Assembly: GCA_003242515.1 (NCBI GenBank)
Contig: QGUS01000077.1
Span: 1-7,295 of the forward strand
Reading direction: 5' to 3'
Length of the DNA stretch: 7,295 bases
Source: Actinomycetota bacterium
Lineage (GTDB): Bacteria > Actinomycetota > Acidimicrobiia > Spongiisociales > ZC4RG35
The position numbers were made by a program, and so were the translations under genes. Of this stretch, positions 3,068-7,295 are shown piece by piece; position 1 is the first letter of the stretch, and each line of letters begins with the position of its first letter. The notes beneath the pieces were generated by a model that was not told the DNA's origin, made no database searches, and saw only the letters and a list, made by a program, of their open reading frames with translations.

Positions 3068-4448
3068 GGGGAACCCCGACCGGCGACTGGTGGTCGTCGC
3101 CAACCGCCTGCCGGTCCAGATGGACGAGGCGGGACAGTGGGAGACCAGCCCCGGCGGGCTGGTCAGTGCGCTCGCGCCCCTGCTCAAGGGCCGCGGCGGT
3201 GCCTGGGTGGGATGGCCCGGCAGCGCTGGCTTCGACCCGGGCGAGTTCCAGGTGGATGGCATCGACCAGGTGGCCGTGCCGCTGTCGGCTGAGGACGAGG
3301 ACGGCTTCTACCACGGCTTCAGCAACGCCACCCTCTGGCCGCTCTACCACGACGGGGTCCGGCCGCCCGAGTTCCACCGGACCTGGTGGGCCTCATACGT
3401 AGAGGTGAACCGCCGCTTCGCCGGGAAGGCCGCCTCGATCGCCGGGCGAGGGGACCTCGTCTGGGTCCACGACTACCAGCTGCAATTGGTGCCGGCGATG
3501 CTCCGGGCCCTCCGGCCGGATGTCCGGATCGGGTTCTTCCTCCACATCCCGTTCCCGCCGGTCGAGTTGTTCTCCCGGCTGCCGTGGCGCTCCGCCATCA
3601 CCGAGGGGCTGCTCGGGGCCGACGTGGTCGCCTTCCAGACCCGCAAGGACGCCCAGAACTTCGCCGCCTCGGCCCGCCGGTTCGGTGGCGCCACGGGCCC
3701 GGACTGGCGGCGCCTCAGCCACGACGGAAGGGTGGTCAGGGTCGACCGGATGCCGATCGGGATCGACGTCGCCGGGTTCCATGCCCTCGCCACGAGCGAC
3801 GAGGTCCGCCGGATCGCCGGCGACCTCCGCCGCCACACCGGCAACCCACGCAAGCTGGTGCTCGGCGTCGACCGGCTCGACTACACCAAGGGGATCGACG
3901 TGCGCCTCCGGGCCTTCCAGACCGTGCTGGAGCGGGAGTCGCTCGGTCCCGAAGACGTCCAGTTCCTCCAGATCGCCGTCCCCAGCCGCGAGGCAGTTCC
4001 GCTCTACCAGGAGACGCGTGAGGAGGTGGAGCGCCTCGTCGGTCAGATCAACGGCGAGAACGCCCGGGCGGGGCGCCCGGCCGTCCACTACCTGTACCGG
4101 TCGGTCGACCCCGAGGACCTCGTCGGGGCGTACCTGGCCGCCGACGTGATGATGGTGACGCCCCTGCGGGACGGTATGAACCTCGTCGCCAAGGAGTACG
4201 TGGTGTCGCGGGTCGACGAGACGGGCGTCCTGATCCTGTCGGAGTTCGCCGGCGCCTCCGAGCAGCTCGGCCAGGCGCTGCTGGTCAACCCCCACGACGT
4301 CGACCAGATGGCAGCCACCCTCGTCCGCGCCCTGGAGATGGACGAGGCAGAGCAACGCCGCCGGATGCGGGCACTGCGGAGGGTCGTCACCTCGTCCGAC
4401 GTCTTCGACTGGGCAGAGAAGTGCCTCTCGATGTTGGTGGAGGAATGA
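3066..4448 (+). CDS. otsA: Trehalose-6-phosphate synthase (GT20)
   Basis: A 460-aa cytoplasmic glycosyltransferase that joins glucose from an NDP-glucose donor to glucose-6-phosphate to give trehalose-6-phosphate, the first step of the OtsAB pathway for osmotic, desiccation and heat protection. The GT20 GT-B signatures appear in order: ANRLPV (12-17), SPGGLVSAL (28-36), ATLWPLYH (88-95), VWVHDYQLQLVP (132-143, D136), FFLHIPFPP (157-165, H160), GVDRLDYTKGI (267-277, R270 and K275 for donor phosphates), TPLRDGMNLVAKEYV (365-379, D369 and E377) and LSEFAGASEQL (391-401). Length is normal for bacterial OtsA. The ATG is the first reasonable start, with no clear Shine-Dalgarno, and lies in a hairpin. 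Its stop overlaps the otsB start. Confidence 0.97.
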   Translation: MGNPDRRLVVVANRLPVQMDEAGQWETSPGGLVSALAPLLKGRGGAWVGWPGSAGFDPGEFQVDGIDQVAVPLSAEDEDGFYHGFSNATLWPLYHDGVRPPEFHRTWWASYVEVNRRFAGKAASIAGRGDLVWVHDYQLQLVPAMLRALRPDVRIGFFLHIPFPPVELFSRLPWRSAITEGLLGADVVAFQTRKDAQNFAASARRFGGATGPDWRRLSHDGRVVRVDRMPIGIDVAGFHALATSDEVRRIAGDLRRHTGNPRKLVLGVDRLDYTKGIDVRLRAFQTVLERESLGPEDVQFLQIAVPSREAVPLYQETREEVERLVGQINGENARAGRPAVHYLYRSVDPEDLVGAYLAADVMMVTPLRDGMNLVAKEYVVSRVDETGVLILSEFAGASEQLGQALLVNPHDVDQMAATLVRALEMDEAEQRRRMRALRRVVTSSDVFDWAEKCLSMLVEE

Positions 4449-5194
4449 CACCGGAGCAGGCCGCCGCCGCGCTGGCGTCTGCCGCCACGCTGCTCGTGGT
4501 GCTGGACTGCGACGGCACGCTCGTGCCGATCACCGACCACCCGTCGCTGGCCCGTCCCAACCGGGAGACCCTGACGGTGCTGGAGCAGCTGACAGGCGTG
4601 GACGGGACCCACGTCGCCGTGGTCTCGGGCCGGCCCCGGTCCCAGCTGGAGGACCTGTTCCCGGTTCCGGGGATCGAGCTGGTCGGCGGCCACGGCTCGG
4701 AGTGGGAGGGCGCCGACCCTCCGGTCGACGAGGACGACCGGCATCTGCTCGACGAGATGCGCAGCTGGATCGAGGACATCGCCGCGGCCCACCCCGGGTC
4801 GCTGGTGGAGATCAAGCCTGCCTCGGTCGCCCTCCACTACCGGCAGTTCGAAGGCGACGAGGCCTCCCTGGTGGAGCAGGTGATGCTGGGGCCGGCGCGA
4901 CTTCCCCGAGTCAGGGTGCTGGCCGGGAAGAAGGTGGTCGAGCTCACGGTGAGCCGCAGGGACAAGGGAGACGCCGTCCGGCAGCTGATGGAGAGGCTCC
5001 ACCCCGACCTCACCTGCTACCTGGGTGACGACCTCACCGACGAGGACGCCTTCGCCGTCCTGGGACCCAACGACATCGGGATCAAGGTGGGTGAGGGGGA
5101 GACCAGGGCGGTCTTGCGCCTCGAGTCGCAGGCAGACGTGCTCCCGTTCCTCCAGAACCTCGTCCGGGCCCGGGCGCTGCAACCGCGGGTCTGA
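4445..5194 (+). CDS. otsB: Trehalose-6-phosphate phosphatase (HAD superfamily)
   Basis: A 249-aa HAD phosphatase that converts trehalose-6-phosphate to trehalose. Motif I is LDCDGTL (20-26), with nucleophile D21 and acid/base D23. Motif II is VVSGR (59-63, S61), motif III the lysine of SRRDKG (170-175, K174), and motif IV LGDDLTDEDAF (193-203, with D195, D196, D199 and E200 for Mg2+). GGHGSEW (81-87) and IKPASVALHYR (123-133) belong to the substrate cap. ATG 4445 overlaps the otsA stop as ATGA. GGAGG (4439-4443) is only 1 nt away, so translation is probably by re-initiation after otsA. The paired order is the common OtsAB operon and gives balanced removal of the sugar phosphate. Confidence 0.96.
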   Translation: MTPEQAAAALASAATLLVVLDCDGTLVPITDHPSLARPNRETLTVLEQLTGVDGTHVAVVSGRPRSQLEDLFPVPGIELVGGHGSEWEGADPPVDEDDRHLLDEMRSWIEDIAAAHPGSLVEIKPASVALHYRQFEGDEASLVEQVMLGPARLPRVRVLAGKKVVELTVSRRDKGDAVRQLMERLHPDLTCYLGDDLTDEDAFAVLGPNDIGIKVGEGETRAVLRLESQADVLPFLQNLVRARALQPRV

Positions 5195-5208
5195 GGTCGG
5201 CGCCGACC
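5195..5208. repeat. 14-bp perfect palindrome between otsB and the NIF3 gene
   Basis: GGTCGGCGCCGACC is its own reverse complement. It begins directly after the otsB stop and ends 8 bp before the -10 box at 5217, covering the place where the -35 should be. It could be an operator for the downstream cluster. As RNA it cannot form a good hairpin without opening central pairs, so an operator is more likely than a terminator. Confidence 0.5.
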
Positions 5209-5216
5209 GACACGGA

Positions 5217-5222
5217 TACGAT
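5217..5222 (+). promoter_or_regulatory. Candidate leaderless -10 box of the NIF3 gene cluster
   Basis: TACGAT (5217-5222) fits TANNNT and is followed by 7 nt (GCCTCCC) and then GTG at 5230, the same spacing as the LiaF-like gene. The ATG at 5221 is inside the box and has no ribosome site before it, which favours the GTG as the true start. There is no recognisable -35; the palindrome 5195-5208 occupies that place. Confidence 0.5.
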
Positions 5223-5229
5223 GCCTCCC

Positions 5230-6015
5230 GTGAGGACGGTCGCCGAGATCGTGGCCGAGATGGCTGCACGCACCCGACCCGAGAACGCCGCGGGCTGGGA
5301 CCCGGTGGGTCTGCAGCTCGGGGACCCGAAGGCCGGGGTGGAGCGGGTGGCCGTCTGTCACGAGGTCACCGAGGCCGTGGTCGCCAGGGTGGAGGAGGAA
5401 GGGCCGGACCTGCTCGTCTCCTACCACCCGCTGCTCTTCACCCCGACCCGCCGCATCGTCGCCGGGCGGTCCGCCGAGGCCCGCGCCTACCGGCTGGTAC
5501 GGGCAGGGGTGGCGCTGCTGGTCACCCACACCGACTTCGACGCCGCCCCGGGAGGGGCTGCCGACTCGCTGGCGTCCGCCCTGGGTCTCGATCCGGCGGA
5601 CCCCTTCGGCGCCGACCCGGACGAGCCGGCCATCGGGAGGAGCGGCGCCTTCGACGGCACCCTCGCCGACCTGGCATCACACGCCGTCCGCCTGTTCGGA
5701 GCCGACGGCCTGAGGGTCCATGGCGAACCGGACCGGAGGATCGAGAGGGTCGCCGTCGTCCCCGGGTCCGGCTCGTCGTTCATCGAGCAGGCCGCAGACG
5801 TGGCAGACGCCCTGGTGACGGGAGACGTCTCGCATCACGGCGCCGTCCGGGCCCTCGACCTCGGCCTGGCGATCGTCGACCCCGGGCACACGGCCACCGA
5901 GCGGCCCGGGATGCGGTCCCTCGTCCAGTTCGTGACCGCGATCGAGGGCATCGAGGTACTCGACCTGACCGGTCTGGACCCCAGGACCTGGGGCCTCACT
6001 ACGCTCCACCCATGA
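5230..6015 (+). CDS. NIF3/DUF34 family dinuclear metal-binding protein
   Basis: A 261-aa protein of the NIF3 (YbgI, 'GTP cyclohydrolase 1 type 2 homologue') family, short form without the PII-like insertion that gives Mycobacterium members about 380 aa. Family signatures: WDPVGLQLGD (23-32), VSYHPLLF (63-70, H66), VTHTDFDAAPGG (98-109, H100 and D104), PGSGSSF (178-184), VTGDVSHHGA (196-205) and DPGHTATE (217-224, with metal ligands H220 and E224). The usual HHP motif is YHP here (Y65). The family's biochemical role is unsettled; metal chaperone or hydrolase functions have been proposed. The GTG at 5230 is preferred to the in-frame ATG 5221 because of the -10 box. It overlaps the zinc-ribbon gene by ATGA; the same pair occurs in Mycobacterium (Rv2230c/Rv2229c). 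Confidence 0.88.
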   Translation: MRTVAEIVAEMAARTRPENAAGWDPVGLQLGDPKAGVERVAVCHEVTEAVVARVEEEGPDLLVSYHPLLFTPTRRIVAGRSAEARAYRLVRAGVALLVTHTDFDAAPGGAADSLASALGLDPADPFGADPDEPAIGRSGAFDGTLADLASHAVRLFGADGLRVHGEPDRRIERVAVVPGSGSSFIEQAADVADALVTGDVSHHGAVRALDLGLAIVDPGHTATERPGMRSLVQFVTAIEGIEVLDLTGLDPRTWGLTTLHP

Positions 6016-6719
6016 CCATCTCCGGTCTCTACGACCTCCTCGAAGTCCAGAAGATCGACCTCGAGATCGATCGCCTCCTCGACCGTCGCCAGTCCCTCCC
6101 CGAGCTCGCGGAATACCGGAAGACGCACGAGCTGATCCAGACGCTCGAGGCGCGTCATGGCGAGGCCGCCGAGCAGCTGCGCGACCTGGAGCGCCAGGTG
6201 GACAAGGCAGAGGGCGAGCTCTCCATCCTGGAGGCGAAGCTGCAGGAGCACGAGACCCGGCTCTTCGCCGGTGGCATGAGCGGCAAGGAGACCGAGTACA
6301 TGCGTCTCGAGGTGGAGAGCCTCCGGGGGCAGCGCGAGGCCATGGAGACGCGGGTCCTCTCGCTGCTCGACCAGCTCGACCCCGCCCGGGAGGAGGTCGC
6401 CGCACTGCAGAAGCAGCTCGACGAGGCCCGTGAGGAGCTGAGCCGGCTCGACGGGATCATCCGCCAGGAGTGGAAGCAGATCGACGCCGAGCTGACCCGC
6501 AAGGAGGAGCGCAAGAAGGAGGCGCTCGTCCCGGTCCCGGCGCACCTGGTCGGGCTCTACGAGGAGCTGCGGCGAACCAAGGAGGGCGTCGCCATCGCCG
6601 CCTTCGAGCACGGGGTCTGCGGCGGGTGCCACATGTCGCTGTCACCGTCGGAGCGCGAGGAGGCGTTCTCCGAGGAGCTGCCGCGGTGTGTCCACTGCCG
6701 CCGGATCCTCGTCGCCTGA
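6012..6719 (+). CDS. C4-type zinc-ribbon coiled-coil protein (DUF164/CdsZ-like)
   Basis: A 235-aa protein. Residues 10-170 are almost entirely heptad-rich, charged helix (for example LEIDRLLDRRQSLPELAEYR and LEAKLQEHETRLF), a long antiparallel coiled coil with the hinge GGMSGKETEY (87-96) typical of the family. The C-terminal zinc ribbon has C203-GG-C206 and C226-VH-C229. Actinobacterial members lie next to nif3 and often rnhA; related proteins have been linked to RNA or nucleic-acid handling, but the function is uncertain. The ATG at 6012 overlaps the NIF3 stop as ATGA, so the two are probably translated together. An open frame continues upstream to about 5025, but it is an Arg/Gly-rich reading of the NIF3 gene and not part of this protein. 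Confidence 0.88.
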   Translation: MTISGLYDLLEVQKIDLEIDRLLDRRQSLPELAEYRKTHELIQTLEARHGEAAEQLRDLERQVDKAEGELSILEAKLQEHETRLFAGGMSGKETEYMRLEVESLRGQREAMETRVLSLLDQLDPAREEVAALQKQLDEAREELSRLDGIIRQEWKQIDAELTRKEERKKEALVPVPAHLVGLYEELRRTKEGVAIAAFEHGVCGGCHMSLSPSEREEAFSEELPRCVHCRRILVA

Positions 6720-7244
6720 ATGGTCTTCTGGCACCTCGGCGCGACGCTCTGGCTGTTCCGCTGGATCTTCCGCGACCCGAAGGTCGACATTCGGTTCCTC
6801 TTCCTCGGTGCGGTCCTGCCCGACCTGATCGACATCCCCCTCGGCACCTTCGGTCTCACCGAGTACTCCGCATCCGAGCTGTGGGCGCACACGCTGCTCC
6901 TGCCCACCGCCTACATGGTCGGGGTGCTCATGCTCACCAGGCGGGGGAGGAGGCGCCGCGCCTTCATGGCCGTGGGAGTGGGATGGCTGTTCCACCTGCT
7001 CCTCGACGGGATGTGGATGACCCAGGAGGTGTTCTTCTGGCCGTTCTTCGGGGACTTCCCGTCCGGTGAGGCCCCGTTCTGGCCGGCGGCCTGGGCCCGG
7101 GCGACGAGCGACGTCTGGCGGTGGTTGGGCGAGGCGGTCGGCTTGGGCTACCTGGCCTGGCTCTGGAAACATCTCGACCTCGGCGACCCGGAGAGGCGGA
7201 CGAAGGTGATGCAGACAGGAAGGCTCCCCGAGCATGCGGCGTAG
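6720..7244 (+). CDS. Small membrane protein, DUF457-like metal-dependent hydrolase
   Basis: A 174-aa protein with hydrophobic segments at about 24-43, 57-73, 82-98 and 136-150, so probably four membrane helices. LGAVLPDLIDIPLG (29-42, P34, D35 and D38), WAHTLLLP (55-62, H57) and GWLFHLLLDGMW (88-99, H92 and D96) follow the 'G-x-x-x-P-D-x-D', 'H-S' and 'H-x-x-x-D' patterns of the DUF457/YdjM family of membrane-bound metal-dependent hydrolases. Their substrate is unknown. Many aromatic residues (WMTQEVFFWPFF, 99-110) mark the second half. The ATG follows the stop of the zinc-ribbon gene with no gap, so it belongs to the same operon. Family assignment rests on motif spacing only. Confidence 0.7.
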   Translation: MVFWHLGATLWLFRWIFRDPKVDIRFLFLGAVLPDLIDIPLGTFGLTEYSASELWAHTLLLPTAYMVGVLMLTRRGRRRRAFMAVGVGWLFHLLLDGMWMTQEVFFWPFFGDFPSGEAPFWPAAWARATSDVWRWLGEAVGLGYLAWLWKHLDLGDPERRTKVMQTGRLPEHAA

Positions 7245-7295
7245 CGCGGCGGTCCTCGCGTTCTCCCTGGGGCTCGGCTCCTGCAGCGCCCACGG
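7234..7295 (+). CDS. Probable lipoprotein, N-terminal fragment (cut by window edge)
   Basis: The 20 complete codons read MRRSAAVLAFSLGLGSCSAH. This is a lipoprotein signal peptide: two arginines, a short hydrophobic core, and LGSC (14-17) as lipobox, with C17 as the lipidated cysteine. The start overlaps the end of the membrane-protein gene by 11 nt, and AGGAAGG (7217-7223) lies 10 nt upstream, so it would be co-translated with the cluster. The mature part is outside the window, so nothing can be said about function. Confidence 0.55.
   Translation, partial: MRRSAAVLAFSLGLGSCSAH

Noticed and set aside
3393..4451. Long minus-strand frame opposite otsA
   Set aside because: It is a shadow of otsA: His/Val/Asp-rich with no motif, while the plus strand carries every GT20 signature.
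5025..6011. Upstream continuation of the zinc-ribbon frame (total 564 codons), suggesting a fusion protein
   Set aside because: The extension is Arg/Gly/Pro-rich and lies over otsB and NIF3 in another frame; the zinc-ribbon protein has a normal family length from ATG 6012.
1..7295. CRISPR arrays, insertion sequences, attachment sites or phage genes
   Set aside because: No spaced direct repeats, transposase or integrase motifs, or composition break were seen; the tRNA 3' end is not duplicated within the window.

Overview
The window is GC-rich bacterial DNA that most likely comes from an actinobacterium. It contains a WhiB-family iron-sulfur regulator (found essentially only in Actinobacteria), a primary-type sigma factor, short TANNNT -10 boxes placed 7 nt before GTG starts (leaderless genes), and the NIF3 / C4 zinc-ribbon pair familiar from actinobacterial genomes. 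An early-branching class such as Acidimicrobiia is my guess; the sequence does not prove it.

Layout. (1) 1-624, minus strand: a LiaF-like membrane-anchored protein followed, with an ATGA overlap, by the start of an amidohydrolase-like gene that runs off the left edge. (2) 625-1277, plus strand: a divergent promoter region, then a roughly 240-nt leader carrying a 41-codon upstream ORF, several hairpins and an intrinsic terminator, then a WhiB7-type regulator with an AT-hook. (3) 1397-2323, minus strand: a sigma-70 factor without region 1.1, convergent with whiB7. (4) 2505-3022, plus strand: tRNA-Val(UAC), a compact fluoride riboswitch, and the fluoride channel gene crcB. (5) 3066-5194: otsA and otsB, the two-step trehalose pathway, coupled by an ATGA overlap. 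(6) 5230 to the right edge: a tightly packed cluster of a NIF3-family protein, a coiled-coil C4 zinc-ribbon protein, a small membrane protein resembling DUF457 metal-dependent hydrolases, and the first 20 codons of a probable lipoprotein.

How it works together. The most interesting part is the whiB7 leader. An AT-rich tract lies exactly 3 bp upstream of the -35 box, the arrangement known for WhiB7-activated promoters, so the gene probably activates itself. Between promoter and gene lie a small ORF and a terminator. Four 7-nt segments of alternating complementarity (854-860, 906-912, 922-928, 937-943) allow either the terminator (2:3) or an antiterminator (1:2 plus 3:4). Segment 1 lies inside the last codons of the small ORF, so a ribosome that completes it would favour termination and a ribosome stalled early would favour readthrough. 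This is a complete candidate ribosome-sensing attenuator for an antibiotic-response regulator. The convergent sigma gene keeps the region 4 RHPS motif that WhiB proteins contact in mycobacteria. A second RNA switch, for fluoride, controls crcB. The rest is ordinary stress-tolerance and housekeeping content, with several small palindromes at promoters or starts that may be regulatory.
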